The notes: generated from the letters alone by a model not told the origin. 64,000 nt of DNA from Phycisphaeraceae bacterium (GCA_021297895.1 JAJTHN010000016.1:16681-80680); one strand, 5' to 3'. Numbered from the stretch's first letter, positions 16,386 to 28,670 are shown. Translations and numbers: made by a program.

Positions 16386-17312
16386 TCACGCGTGTGCGTG
16401 CTCGTGGTCGTGATGACCATGGTGCTCGTGCTCTTCACCATGGTGGCTCATCAGTGAGATGAAGATCGTGATCAGGAACATGAACACGAATGCCTGCAGA
16501 AGGCCGACGAAGACCTTCAGGAAGGTCAGGGCGATGGCCGCGAGGATGCCCGCGAGGGAGATGGGGGCCGCGAAGGCGGCGGGCAGGGCCTCGAAAGCCA
16601 TGTTCGAGAACAGCAGAAGTGTGCCGATGATCAGCGAGCCGGCGGTCATGTTCGCAAAGAGACGAACACAGAGCGCGACGGGCTTGATGACGAACTGGCC
16701 GAGGCCCTCGATGAGGAACACGATGGCGTTGATGCCCATCGGTGCCCCGCCGGTGAGGTGCTGCAGGAAGCCCTTGACGCCCAGTTCACGAACCGCGGCG
16801 ACGTTGAACACGATACCCGCGATGACGGCCAGAGCGCCGGTGACCCAGAGGTTGCCGGTCGCGGTGCCGCCAACGAAGAGCTCATGAGCCTTGTACATCC
16901 CAGGCTTGCCCTGGATGAGCCAATCGATCGTCCAGATCGCTTGAGCGATGGGGACCAGACCCAAAATGTTGTTCAGGAAGATGAAGAAGAAGATGGTCCA
17001 GAGGAAAGGCATGAAGCGGTCGGTCCGGCCGTGCAACTGAGGGCGCACGACCTCATCTCGCAGGTAGACGCAGATGACCTCGATCAGATGGGCGAAAGAG
17101 CCACGCGGGAGATAGCGGTTCGTGCCAAGCGACTCCGGGCCGGTATTGATCCGGCTCGCGGCGTAGGGAAGCGCGAGAATGAGGATCAGCCCGCTGAGCA
17201 CCAGCGTGCCGATATGCGCCGACCAGACCCACCAACCGTCATAGGTGAGCCACGCGTAGTCGATCGCCTTGTCGACGGGGTTGTTCGCGGCCAGGAGTGC
17301 GGGGAGCGTCAT
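16386..17312 (-). CDS. atpB: ATP synthase F0 subunit a
   Basis: A 308-residue membrane subunit forming the proton half-channels next to the c ring. The essential arginine is in ALCVRLFANMTAGS (about residue 216). The upstream helix FLNNILGLVP and the closing helices LTFLKVFVGLLQAFVFMFL are typical. The C-terminus ends in a run rich in His and Glu (HHGEEHEHHGHHDHEHAHA), not usual in the family and possibly metal-binding. It follows the two small membrane genes and precedes atpE by 83 bp. Confidence 0.95.
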   Translation of the reverse strand: MTLPALLAANNPVDKAIDYAWLTYDGWWVWSAHIGTLVLSGLILILALPYAASRINTGPESLGTNRYLPRGSFAHLIEVICVYLRDEVVRPQLHGRTDRFMPFLWTIFFFIFLNNILGLVPIAQAIWTIDWLIQGKPGMYKAHELFVGGTATGNLWVTGALAVIAGIVFNVAAVRELGVKGFLQHLTGGAPMGINAIVFLIEGLGQFVIKPVALCVRLFANMTAGSLIIGTLLLFSNMAFEALPAAFAAPISLAGILAAIALTFLKVFVGLLQAFVFMFLITIFISLMSHHGEEHEHHGHHDHEHAHA

Positions 17313-17342
17313 AAGGGAGATTTCCAGAGAGCAGGCTGAGAC

Positions 17343-17792
17343 TCAAGCCAAGGCGGAAGTGCTGGCCGAGGCGGGGTGCGCCCCGGCAGACAGTCGGATC
17401 AGTTTGCGAGCATCGAGCGCGGACATCGCGGCCCACGCCGCGAAGCACGTAAGCATCCAGATGACGGGCGGCGGGCTGGCGAGGAACTGGCCGCCAACGA
17501 AGCCGATGGCCGCGATGAACACGCGGAGCATCGACGAGACCAGGAAGCGGACTTGAAGTTCCAGAGGCCCGACGGTCGCGAAGAAGGGCAGGGAGCCGAC
17601 GATCGCCATCGCGACGAGGGTACCCGAGCCCGCCTTCAGGAGAGCAGCGACCGAGCCGGGCTCGATGGCGGCAAGAATGGCCGCGACGACTGCCAGCAGA
17701 ATGGCCGCCACCATCATCGCGCCCAAAAGCGACCGTGCTCCGTCAAGTCGGATGCTCGGTTCGGAAGGGGTTGGAGCCTGTGCGGCGGTCAT
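17343..17792 (-). CDS. Small membrane protein in the atpI position
   Basis: A 149-residue protein with four hydrophobic segments (about residues 22-44, 52-74, 84-104 and 107-124). Sequence motifs are weak, but its place between atpZ and atpB and its size and topology match AtpI-type proteins, which assist c-ring assembly in other bacteria. I infer the same here without a recognised motif. It starts at ATG 17792 and ends 30 bp before atpB. Confidence 0.6.
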   Translation of the reverse strand: MTAAQAPTPSEPSIRLDGARSLLGAMMVAAILLAVVAAILAAIEPGSVAALLKAGSGTLVAMAIVGSLPFFATVGPLELQVRFLVSSMLRVFIAAIGFVGGQFLASPPPVIWMLTCFAAWAAMSALDARKLIRLSAGAHPASASTSALA

Positions 17793-17875
17793 GCGAAAGA
17801 GGGGGTCCTTGTGGGGGCCTGATCGTAGCGGGTACCCCCGCCAGAATCGAGCGCGCCGCAGCCCAGCGCTCGTGC

Positions 17876-18256
17876 TTACCGCATCCGCCGCAGTGCACCA
17901 CGGACGAGTCGGTAGAACCCGACAACAACGCCGAGGACCAACCCGGAAACAACGCCAAAAGGCGTGATGCCCGTGAACGAGTCAAGCCCCCAGCCCAGCA
18001 GGGCAAAGACGACGATGGTTCCAAGGAAATCGAACCCCATCCCCATCACGGCGGTGGACTGCTGCATCGCCCGCGAATCGGTCGCGCTGGGTTTGGGTGC
18101 CCCGGGAAGAACGGGCGAGACGACGGGCTTGAGCAGTTCTTCGGGGATTTGAGGAACATCACGCGCAGGCGGGATATTCGGCAGCGGTGACGGGGAAACC
18201 CCGGAGCCCGATCGGCTTTCGATTGGCCGCTCGGGTTTGCGGGGTTCGATGGCCAT
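17876..18256 (-). CDS. atpZ: AtpZ/AtpI-family putative F0F1-ATPase accessory protein
   Basis: A 126-residue protein whose first 75 residues are Pro/Ser-rich and likely disordered. The C-terminal part is a two-helix membrane hairpin, GMGFDFLGTIVVFALLGWGLD and VSGLVLGVVVGFYRLVRGALR, of the kind in the ATPase gene 1 (AtpZ) family, reported to help Mg2+/Ca2+ supply or c-ring assembly. I chose ATG 18256, which lies 10 bp after the alaS stop. A longer frame to 18421 overlaps alaS and has Arg/Pro-rich, non-protein-like sequence. It is the first ATP synthase-related gene after alaS. Confidence 0.7.
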   Translation of the reverse strand: MAIEPRKPERPIESRSGSGVSPSPLPNIPPARDVPQIPEELLKPVVSPVLPGAPKPSATDSRAMQQSTAVMGMGFDFLGTIVVFALLGWGLDSFTGITPFGVVSGLVLGVVVGFYRLVRGALRRMR

Positions 18257-18266
18257 CAAGCGTTGT

Positions 18267-21356
<3,090 letters not shown>

Positions 21357-21457
21357 GGGCAGTGGTGCTCAATGGGGCGATCGGTGAAGCAAGGAGTCTA
21401 GGAACCCGGGACCCGGGCGTATCGACCCGGAGCGCAAAGAGCCAAAAATGCGACAAA

Positions 21458-21493
21458 GGCCCGAAGGCGATCAAGAAGCATCGCCATCGGGCC
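21458..21493 (-). terminator. Intrinsic terminator of the 26-residue peptide gene
   Basis: On the minus strand the arms GGCCCGATGGCGAT and ATCGCCTTCGGGCC pair almost perfectly (one T-T mismatch) around an 8-base loop. TTTGTCGC and then TTTTT follow. It lies 22 bp after the stop of the small peptide gene and 102 bp before alaS, so it would separate the two. Confidence 0.7.
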
Positions 21494-21514
21494 AAAGTTG
21501 CGCGTGCCGGAGGA

Positions 21515-21595
21515 TTATGGCAGAGCCGAGTGTTCGACGGGGCCGAGGAACAGCGCCAAGATCGACAGGCACAGGAACGAGATTACGAGTCTCAT
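21515..21595 (-). CDS. 26-residue hydrophobic peptide
   Basis: A very short gene starting at ATG 21595 with one of the best ribosome sites in the window, AAAGGAG, seven bases before the start. The product is one hydrophobic segment, MRLVISFLCLSILALFLG, with a short polar tail PVEHSALP. It is either a single-span membrane peptide or a bare signal sequence with almost no mature part. A terminator hairpin follows directly. The rest of the spacer between alaS and sthA is noncoding, so the strong site and the hairpin together support a real, separately expressed small gene. I do not recognise it. A leader peptide or a type I toxin-like peptide are possible roles, with no direct evidence. Confidence 0.5.
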   Translation of the reverse strand: MRLVISFLCLSILALFLGPVEHSALP

Positions 21596-21835
21596 GCTCA
21601 CTCTCCTTTGGTGTGCCCCCGTCAGGGGGCATTGACTGGCCGACCCACGCGGGATGGCTCGGAGAAGCATGCCATCCATCGTGCTCCGGGTCGAACGTTT
21701 GAGACATTGGCGGTGTGGCCGGGTTCGGGCTGTTGGGGTTGTCCGGAATGTGCAGGTGAACTGTGCGCGATGAGCGTCCGATATAGACTGCATCGGCGTT
21801 TCGAAACCTTGACTCGAGGCCCTTTGGGGACGTTC

Positions 21836-23251
21836 ATGCGACACTGCGACCTTTGCGTTATCGGCAGCGGCCCTGGCGGGCAGAAGGCGGCGATTCAGGC
21901 CGCCAAGTTGGGAAAGGACGTGGTGGTCATCGAGCGCATGGATGTCGTCGGCGGCGTGGCGATCAACACGGGGACGATCCCGAGCAAGGCGCTTCGCGAG
22001 GCGGTGGTGGCCGCGACCAGTGCGCACAACGTCGCGCCGGGCATGGGTGTGCCGGTCGTATCGCGGGAAACGCGCGTGCAGCAGTTGCTCGAGTCCTGCA
22101 ATCGTGTGATCCGGTCGGAGGTCGAGCTCGTCCGCAAGCAGCTGGCGTCCAACGGCGTCGAGGTCATCCACGGGCATGGCTCGTTCATCGATGCGCACAC
22201 GGTTCAGGCCGATGGGCCCCGCGGCGTGGAGCGAATCACCGCGGAGAACATCCTGATCGGCGTGGGCACATCGCCGGCGCGGCCAGAGACGGTGCCCTTT
22301 GACCGAAAGGTCATCATCACCAGCGACGAATTGCTGCGAATGGAGACGCTGCCGCGGACGATGATCGTCGTCGGCGGTGGTGTCATCGGGACCGAGTACG
22401 CCTCGATGCTCGCGGCCCTGGGTGTCCGCGTGACGATCATCGAGGGCCGCCCGCGGCTGCTGGAGTTCATCGACCAGGAAGTCGGCGAGGCGCTGCAGTA
22501 TCACCTTCGCCAGGCGGGGTGCACGCTTCGCCTCGGCGAAAAGGTCGCCGGCATGCGGGCCGTGCAGGCCCCGAGGGGATCCAGCGGCGGCGACTCGATC
22601 ATGGCCGAGGCCACGCTCGAAAGCGGCAAGACGATCGTCGCGGATTGTCTGCTCTTTAGCATCGGCAGGCAGGGCGCGACATCGGCGCTCAATCTCGCCG
22701 CGGCGGGGTTGTCAGCGGACAACAGGGGACGCATCAAGGTCAACAACCGTTTCCAGACCGCGGTGCCGCACATCTACGCGGTCGGCGACGTGATCGGGTT
22801 CCCCGCCCTGGCGAGCACGAGCATGGAGCAGGGACGGCAGGCGGCGCTGGATATGTTCGGTGAGCGAGTCGAGACGGTCGCGGAGCTGATTCCTTACGGC
22901 ATCTACGCGATCCCCGAGATCTCCATGGTCGGCTGGACCGAGGAGGCCCTGACCAAGGAAGGGATCCCTTACGAGGCGGGCATCGCCCACTACAAGGAAA
23001 TCGCCCGCGGCCAGTTGCTGCACGACGACGTGGGCATGCTCAAGCTGCTCATCCATCAGGAGAGCCACGCGCTCCTGGGCGTCCACTGCATCGGGACCAA
23101 CGCGACCGAGTTGGTGCACATCGGTCAGGCGGTCATGGCGTTCAAGGGAACGGTGGAGTACCTGGTCAACGCGGTTTTCAATTATCCGACCTTGGCCGAG
23201 TGCTACAAGGTGGCGGCGCTCAACGGGCTGAATAAGCTTCGGCACACGTGA
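21836..23251 (+). CDS. sthA: Soluble pyridine nucleotide transhydrogenase
   Basis: A 471-residue FAD flavoprotein moving hydride between NADPH and NAD+. FAD-binding GxGxxG is at CVIGSGPGGQKAAIQAA (about residues 7-23). In place of the redox disulfide of the lipoamide dehydrogenase family it has VAINTGTIPSKALREAVV, the SthA signature with no catalytic Cys pair. The NAD(P) site is VVGGGVIGTEYASMLAALG (about 180-198), followed by the HIYAVGDVIGFPALAS motif and a dimerisation domain. ATG 21836 gives the normal family length; upstream in-frame ATGs add unlike sequence. Its stop overlaps the next gene's GTG start. Confidence 0.93.
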   Translation: MRHCDLCVIGSGPGGQKAAIQAAKLGKDVVVIERMDVVGGVAINTGTIPSKALREAVVAATSAHNVAPGMGVPVVSRETRVQQLLESCNRVIRSEVELVRKQLASNGVEVIHGHGSFIDAHTVQADGPRGVERITAENILIGVGTSPARPETVPFDRKVIITSDELLRMETLPRTMIVVGGGVIGTEYASMLAALGVRVTIIEGRPRLLEFIDQEVGEALQYHLRQAGCTLRLGEKVAGMRAVQAPRGSSGGDSIMAEATLESGKTIVADCLLFSIGRQGATSALNLAAAGLSADNRGRIKVNNRFQTAVPHIYAVGDVIGFPALASTSMEQGRQAALDMFGERVETVAELIPYGIYAIPEISMVGWTEEALTKEGIPYEAGIAHYKEIARGQLLHDDVGMLKLLIHQESHALLGVHCIGTNATELVHIGQAVMAFKGTVEYLVNAVFNYPTLAECYKVAALNGLNKLRHT

Positions 23252-23697
23252 TCCCTGCCGCAAGTCCATCTCTGCTCGCCGCAACGGCAACGGACTGGTA
23301 CGACCTCCTGGTCGTCATCGCGGTTATTCTCGGGATCGTGTCCCTGATTGCGATACCGATGGCCATTCAGGCTGTCTTTCGGCAACGATCGAAGCTCATC
23401 GAGCAGAAGTTCGCTCTCGATTCCCAGAATCGAGACGCGGTGCATCGCGAGCGTGAGGCCCGGGCGTATGCCCAGAACGAGGCCATCAACGACATGGCCG
23501 CGGACAAACTTCGTGCCGAGGCGCAGTTGCTCGAACTGCAGATCCAGCTTGCCAAGCGAGAGCTCAACAGCCGAGAGAAGGCTGATGCGTTCAATGAACT
23601 GGTCATGTCGAAGGTGAAGCTCGAAGTTGAGAGCCTCAGGCTCCAGGTCATCGAGCAGCGCAAGCGGCTGGACGGGTTCGTCGACGGCGATGAGTGA
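23248..23697 (+). CDS. Small single-span membrane protein with coiled coil
   Basis: A 149-residue protein starting at GTG 23248, overlapping the sthA stop by four bases (GTGA), so translational coupling is likely. One transmembrane helix (about residues 19-42, LLVVIAVILGIVSLIAIPMAI) is followed by a charged helix from about 48 to 144 rich in Gln, Glu, Arg and Lys with heptad-like leucines, a probable cytoplasmic coiled coil. No family recognised. The coupling to sthA suggests a partner or a shared condition, which is inference. Confidence 0.75.
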   Translation: MIPAASPSLLAATATDWYDLLVVIAVILGIVSLIAIPMAIQAVFRQRSKLIEQKFALDSQNRDAVHREREARAYAQNEAINDMAADKLRAEAQLLELQIQLAKRELNSREKADAFNELVMSKVKLEVESLRLQVIEQRKRLDGFVDGDE

Positions 23698-23762
23698 ACG
23701 GCGCTCTGTGGCCGCAGGCAGCGGACCGACGCCGATTTTTCGGCCGGGCCTAAACTGGACGC

Positions 23763-25004
23763 ATGCCTCCGCGAAGCAAGTCCGGGTCGAGTGATCCCAA
23801 GTCGGCGACAAAGCCGTCCGGCGGTCGCGCGAGCAAGGCCGCGCGAAGTGTCGGCGATGATGGCGGTCTGCTGATGGGCGGACGCGAGGAGCCTGCCGCG
23901 CCGAGCGCAAGCCCGAGTACGCCCGCGGCGACTCGGCCGGTGAGCCTCGATGCCATTCACGGGCAGGCCAGGGCAAAGGAAACCCTGCGATCCGCCATGG
24001 CCTCGGGGCGGTTGCCCCACGCTTGGATTTTCCACGGTCCGCCCGGTGTCGGGAAGTTCACGGCCGCGCTCGCGTTCGCGGCGGAACTGCTCGCGTTTGA
24101 TGACGCCACGCGTCGGCTCCTGGCCCAGGGCGTGCACCCGGACCTCGGCGTGATCAACAAGGAACTCGCGGTCCTGAGCCGGGATACAAGGATCCAGCAG
24201 GCGAAGCAGGTAACGATTCCGAAGGAAGTCATCGCGGAGTTCTTGCTCGATCGCGCCAGCCTGAAGCGGGCACACGACGGGCCTTCGCACGCGGGCCGTG
24301 TGTTCATCGTCGACGAGGCGGAACTGCTGGATCGCTCCGCGTCGCACGCGCCGGTGCAGGCGGCGATGCTCAAGTTGCTCGAGGAGCCGCCGGAGGGAAC
24401 GATCATCATCCTGGTGACGGCGGATGAGACGAAGCTGCTGACGACGGTGCGGAGCCGCTGCCAGCGCGTCGCGTTCGCACCGCTCAGCGATGAGGAGCTT
24501 CGGGGCTGGATGGCCACGAGGGGCGTTCAGGCGTCGCCCAGCGAGATGGCGTGGCTCATGTCATGGTCCCAGGGCTCACCGGGCAGGGCGCAGCTGGCGG
24601 TCGATCACGGGCTCTACAACTGGCACAAGACACTCGACCCTCTGCTCAGCGAGGTTGAGTCGGGGCGAATGGCTGCGGGTCTTGTGCTCGGGACACAGAT
24701 GTGTGCGCTCATTGACGAGAAAGCTACGGCGGCCGGCAAGGCCGACCCGCTGGCCAGCAAGGACGCGGCGAACCGATTCTGGGTCCGGCAGTTGGTCGTG
24801 TATCTGGCTTCGAGAGCCGAGCAGAACATGATGTCTGCGGTCGAGCGCCGAGATGCACCGGCGATGAACCGCGCGATCACGATGATCGAGAGCATCCGGC
24901 AGTTCGAGGGGTACATCGCCGCGAATGTGGCTTGGCCGACGGCGATCCAGTTTCTGGTTTCGCAGATGTGCAACACGCCGCGTCCGACCGGCGTGCTGAC
25001 CTGA
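23763..25004 (+). CDS. holB: DNA polymerase III subunit delta-prime
   Basis: A clamp-loader ATPase-fold subunit of 413 residues. A Ser/Pro/Ala-rich, likely disordered N-terminus of about 60 residues precedes the AAA+ core. The core has P-loop HGPPGVGKFTAALAFA (about 92-107), a Walker B-like VFIVDEAELL (about 180-189), LLEEPPEGTIIILVT and the SRCQRVAF sensor motif. The SRC arginine and LLEEP signature are typical of delta-prime and DnaX. The zinc-binding cysteines of DnaX are absent. There is no nearby tmk or replication gene. Confidence 0.85.
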   Translation: MPPRSKSGSSDPKSATKPSGGRASKAARSVGDDGGLLMGGREEPAAPSASPSTPAATRPVSLDAIHGQARAKETLRSAMASGRLPHAWIFHGPPGVGKFTAALAFAAELLAFDDATRRLLAQGVHPDLGVINKELAVLSRDTRIQQAKQVTIPKEVIAEFLLDRASLKRAHDGPSHAGRVFIVDEAELLDRSASHAPVQAAMLKLLEEPPEGTIIILVTADETKLLTTVRSRCQRVAFAPLSDEELRGWMATRGVQASPSEMAWLMSWSQGSPGRAQLAVDHGLYNWHKTLDPLLSEVESGRMAAGLVLGTQMCALIDEKATAAGKADPLASKDAANRFWVRQLVVYLASRAEQNMMSAVERRDAPAMNRAITMIESIRQFEGYIAANVAWPTAIQFLVSQMCNTPRPTGVLT

Positions 25005-25024
25005 GGCGGCGTTTCCCGGAGTGC

Positions 25025-25489
25025 TCAGCCCGCAAGACTGAGTGATGAGGTGAGGCTCGGCGTCGCGTCGGTGCCGGGCTGCGCGGGCGGGGTCTGGCCG
25101 CGGCGTTCGCTGGCGAGTTTTTCCATGAGCATGACCCATGTCTCTCGCTCGAACTTGAGCAGGGTGATGACCTCGTCGGCCTTGGCGATGTCCTTCTCGT
25201 GGCTGCTCTCGAGGAGGCGGCGGAAGAGGAACATGTACAGTGAAGTGAGCCGTTCGTAGAGCTTGCGGTCGGGCTCGGGCCGCATCGTGTTCGTCAGTTC
25301 GACGAGGATCGCGCGGGCGCGGGTGTAGCCGTTGTAGCAGCCTTCGAAGTCCTTGCGGGCCAGAGCGTCGCGGCCCTGCTGGCTGAACTTGATCGCGCCG
25401 TCGATGAGCATGAGCCGAAGTTCCTCGGGCGATGCCGTGAGGACCTTGGTCGTCAGATACGCGTCGGCTTTGCTCTGGTCGGGTTTCAT
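25025..25489 (-). CDS. fliS: Flagellin chaperone FliS
   Basis: A 154-residue helical export chaperone that binds the flagellin C-terminus in the cytoplasm and prevents early assembly. The signature start DAYLTTKVLTASPEELRLMLIDGAIKF is present in order as DAYLTTKVLTASPEELRL and MLIDGAIKF. Conserved Tyr and the RAxxILVELTNTM helix follow. The C-terminal 25 residues are Pro/Thr/Ser-rich and extra. It follows fliD by 98 bp on the same strand, the usual fliD-fliS order. Confidence 0.93.
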   Translation of the reverse strand: MKPDQSKADAYLTTKVLTASPEELRLMLIDGAIKFSQQGRDALARKDFEGCYNGYTRARAILVELTNTMRPEPDRKLYERLTSLYMFLFRRLLESSHEKDIAKADEVITLLKFERETWVMLMEKLASERRGQTPPAQPGTDATPSLTSSLSLAG

Positions 25490-25587
25490 AGGCCTTGGTA
25501 GTATCGGTCCAAAAACGGCGAGAATTCAGTGGCTTGGCTGAACGGGTCGCGATCGGCGGGATGCGAACTGGGTTGCCGCCACCTGGA

Positions 25588-28503
25588 TCAGGCCTGAATC
25601 GCGCGGATGTTGCCGATCGAGCTCTGCTGGCCCTGGAGCTTGCCGATGGCCTCTTCCATGGCCGTGAACTGACGTTGGAGAATCTGGCGGCGCGATTCCA
25701 GACGGGTGTCGATCGCGGCGATGCGGGTGTTCTGTGCCTTGATCTGATCGTCGAGCGTTCGGGTGGCGCGGGTGAGCAGGCCGTCGACCGGACGGATAAA
25801 GCGATCGGTGAGCTGGGCGACACGCTCGATGATGCCCAGCGACGTGAAGGCACCCGTGGCGGGCGTGTTGATAAACGCGCCTGGAATCTCGTTTCCGGCC
25901 GAGTCGCGGACCGGCGTGTTCTGGTTCGACGGGGCCTGCGTCTTTGCGGTGAAGAGGTCCACAACCGCCGTGGGGTCGGTCTGGATTGCGCTGTTGAGTT
26001 TGTCCTGATTGAGTTGAAGTTGGCCCTCGCGGCCGACCGTGATGCCGACCTGAGCCAGGGACTGGAATCGGCCGGAAACACCGAGTGGCCCGCCGGTGAT
26101 GGTCGCAAAGAGCTGCGCGCGGAACTGCTGCGTCGTCGAATCGCCCAGCAGTGGGCCGCGGCGCTGCGTGTCGGCATCGAACTTGGACTGAGAGTCGATG
26201 CGGGTCACCAGGCTGTTGAAGGCCGTGATGAACGCCTCGACGCCCTTCTGGATCGCGGCGTTGTCGCGTGTGATGCCGAGGGTGACGGGCGTGTTCGACG
26301 GCGCCTTGAGGTCGAGCGTGACGTTGTTCACGACGCCGGTGATCGAGTTGCTGGAACTGGAGATGAGCACGGCCCGTGCGGGGTCCGTGGATCCGAAGAA
26401 GACTCGGGCGTCCTGGGCCTCGGCGATGTTCTGCAGTCCAAGGTCCTGCCCCGCCGCGTCGATGTCGAAGGCCCCCGCGAGCCCGCTGTCGCGAGCCGTG
26501 AAGGACAGACGGAACGGGCGAGCGCCGGCGCCGTCGCTGATGATTGATGCGACCGCCGGGATGCGGGCCTGGTTGAGCTTGGAGACGACCTGGGTCAGCG
26601 TGTCAGTGGCGAGGAGGTCGACCTTTCGCACAAACGTGCCGTCGATCACGTTCGACGCGCCGGTGCCGGAAGCGGTGCCCGCGATGTTGAGATTGCGGGC
26701 AACGGAACCGGAAGTGTCGGTGATGGAGATGCGCTGGCCGCCCGGGCCGCCGGCGCGGGCGACCTCTTCGATCAGGATGCCGTCGCCGGTGTTGTTGACG
26801 CGGGCGCGGATGTCGTTGGCCTGAGCGTTGATGTTTCGGATCAGGTCGCCGACGCTGACGTTGTCCTGGGAGATGTTCACCCGTCGGCGCTCGCCGTACG
26901 AGTTGACGATTTCGAACGCGCCGGTGCCCACGCCGCGTCCGCCGTTGAGAGACGAAAGGCTCGTGGCCTCGGAGATGAACTGCGGGCGGAGCGGACCCGT
27001 GACGACATCCCCGCTGGCGGTGATGTCTTCGATCCCGAACTCGATGCCGCCGGGGCCGGCGATGTTCAGCGTCCCGGTGCCGCCGGAGTTGTCCTTGAAG
27101 CGGAGCTTGTTGCCGGAGGAGTCCAGCGCGAGTTCGACCTTCGGCCGACCGTTGTTGCCCGGGGGGCTGAGCTCGTTGAAGCGGTCGATGAACTGCGAGA
27201 GGGTCTGGGTGCCGGTCACGTTGACCGTGAAGATGGACCCGTCGCGAGCGGTCACGTTGAAGTTCGTGGATCCGACGCCGCTGCCGCCCTTGAGCGAGCG
27301 AAGCAGGACGGTGTTCATTCCGGCGATCAGGCGGCCGGAGTTGATCGTGCCGGAAGTCGTGGATTGGAGCAGGCCCAGATCGCGAGCGGCCGTGCCGCCG
27401 GTACCGACTTCCTCAACCCTGAATTGAGGCGAGGTGCCACTCGGGGTGGTGTTGTCGGTGAGTTGGATGCTCACGCCGTCGGAGGCGATACTGGCTGTGA
27501 CGCGGCTTTGCGCGCCGGGAGCGGCTTTGCTCTGCTCGTTGATGCGGGCGATGACCCCGGCCAGGTCCGTCACGGCCGCGGCGACCTTCACGACGGCCGG
27601 ATCGCCGCCGCCCGGAGGGGTGCGAGATTCGTACATGTCGCCGAGATCGATGTTGATGACCTCGCCGCTGCGTGTCGTGATCTTCAGGTCCGGATTCGTG
27701 GTGCCGCCAGCGCGGTTGAACTGGACGCCGCGACCATCGTTCAGTGTTGAAAGCGCGGACCCCCCGCCGAGAATATTGATCTGCGTGCCGGTGATGTTCT
27801 CGTTCGCCGAGCCGGCGATGCCGAGGCTCGTTGCGGTGTTCGTCGTTCCGACGTTGGCGATTGTCATCGCGCCGCCGCCACTGGCCCGATCGGTGACGAC
27901 AAGGCGGTCACCATCAATGCGGGCCTGAACGCGCACGCCAGCGGCGGAGTTGATCGTGGAAATGACCTCGCCGATGGTCGCGACGCGGGAGAGATCGATC
28001 GTTGCGGTCGCGCCGCTGGTGTCTGTGACCTGAATCTGGCCGCGGGTGACACCCTGCCCGCCGTTGAGGTTCGTCAGCGGCGTGTCGCGGTCGAGTCGGG
28101 CCGATCGCGGGCTGAAGGTCAGCGACGTGAGGCCGACGCCGGTCACATCGCGGTCGGTGAAGCCCTTGGAGAGCGATTGCTGCGTGGTGACGAGCCGATC
28201 GACGATGAAGGTGTACGAGCCGACAGGGGCTCCGGCGGTTGCTCTTGCGGTGAGCGTGCTCTCGCTGCTGCTGGTGGCCGCGGCGGAGCCGAAGATGTTG
28301 TTCGTGTTGAAGGCGGATGCGCTGGTACGGAGCGCCGAGATGCGGCTGTTCAAGTCGAGGAACGCCGCCTGCAGCGTCTGGATTTGCGTGATCCGTCGCT
28401 GGGCGAGGGTCTTGGGCCGAGACTCGACCGAGAGCAACTGGTCGATCAACTGGCTCGTGTTGACGCCGCTGAAGAGCCCGACGCCCGATGTGATGCCGCT
28501 CAT
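25588..28503 (-). CDS. fliD: Flagellar filament cap protein FliD (long form)
   Basis: The filament cap (HAP2), exported by the flagellar secretion system. The N-terminal domain begins with SGITSGVGLFSGVNTSQLI and continues with LLSVESRPKTLAQRRI. The C-terminal FliD domain includes LGITRDNAAIQKGVEAFITA and AFNSLV and ends in a heptad-rich coil (LDDQIKAQNTRIAAIDTRLE). At 971 residues it is about twice E. coli FliD. The centre holds four blocks that start with L-N/K-G/D-G-x-G-V (near residues 155, 255, 400 and 515 as I estimate), like flagellin-IN repeats. No cysteines were seen. It precedes fliS. Confidence 0.93.
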   Translation of the reverse strand: MSGITSGVGLFSGVNTSQLIDQLLSVESRPKTLAQRRITQIQTLQAAFLDLNSRISALRTSASAFNTNNIFGSAAATSSSESTLTARATAGAPVGSYTFIVDRLVTTQQSLSKGFTDRDVTGVGLTSLTFSPRSARLDRDTPLTNLNGGQGVTRGQIQVTDTSGATATIDLSRVATIGEVISTINSAAGVRVQARIDGDRLVVTDRASGGGAMTIANVGTTNTATSLGIAGSANENITGTQINILGGGSALSTLNDGRGVQFNRAGGTTNPDLKITTRSGEVINIDLGDMYESRTPPGGGDPAVVKVAAAVTDLAGVIARINEQSKAAPGAQSRVTASIASDGVSIQLTDNTTPSGTSPQFRVEEVGTGGTAARDLGLLQSTTSGTINSGRLIAGMNTVLLRSLKGGSGVGSTNFNVTARDGSIFTVNVTGTQTLSQFIDRFNELSPPGNNGRPKVELALDSSGNKLRFKDNSGGTGTLNIAGPGGIEFGIEDITASGDVVTGPLRPQFISEATSLSSLNGGRGVGTGAFEIVNSYGERRRVNISQDNVSVGDLIRNINAQANDIRARVNNTGDGILIEEVARAGGPGGQRISITDTSGSVARNLNIAGTASGTGASNVIDGTFVRKVDLLATDTLTQVVSKLNQARIPAVASIISDGAGARPFRLSFTARDSGLAGAFDIDAAGQDLGLQNIAEAQDARVFFGSTDPARAVLISSSSNSITGVVNNVTLDLKAPSNTPVTLGITRDNAAIQKGVEAFITAFNSLVTRIDSQSKFDADTQRRGPLLGDSTTQQFRAQLFATITGGPLGVSGRFQSLAQVGITVGREGQLQLNQDKLNSAIQTDPTAVVDLFTAKTQAPSNQNTPVRDSAGNEIPGAFINTPATGAFTSLGIIERVAQLTDRFIRPVDGLLTRATRTLDDQIKAQNTRIAAIDTRLESRRQILQRQFTAMEEAIGKLQGQQSSIGNIRAIQA

Positions 28504-28670
28504 GGAAGTGCTCCCGCAAGAACCTGTGGCCCGCGCGCAATGCCCCCGAAGGCTTCTCTAGTCATCGGCTCGATCTACTACCGATCTCAATCCGAACAGA
28601 TGCCAAATGTTCGTAATGTGCGTGGGTGAAGGTGCCGGGACGACCGGAATTGGCCGAATATCCTCTCGGC

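Noticed and set aside
28504..28670. GCCGATGA upstream of fliD, resembling the -10 box of flagellar sigma-28 promoters.
   Set aside because: No TAAA-type -35 element lies at the right spacing, so the match is likely chance.
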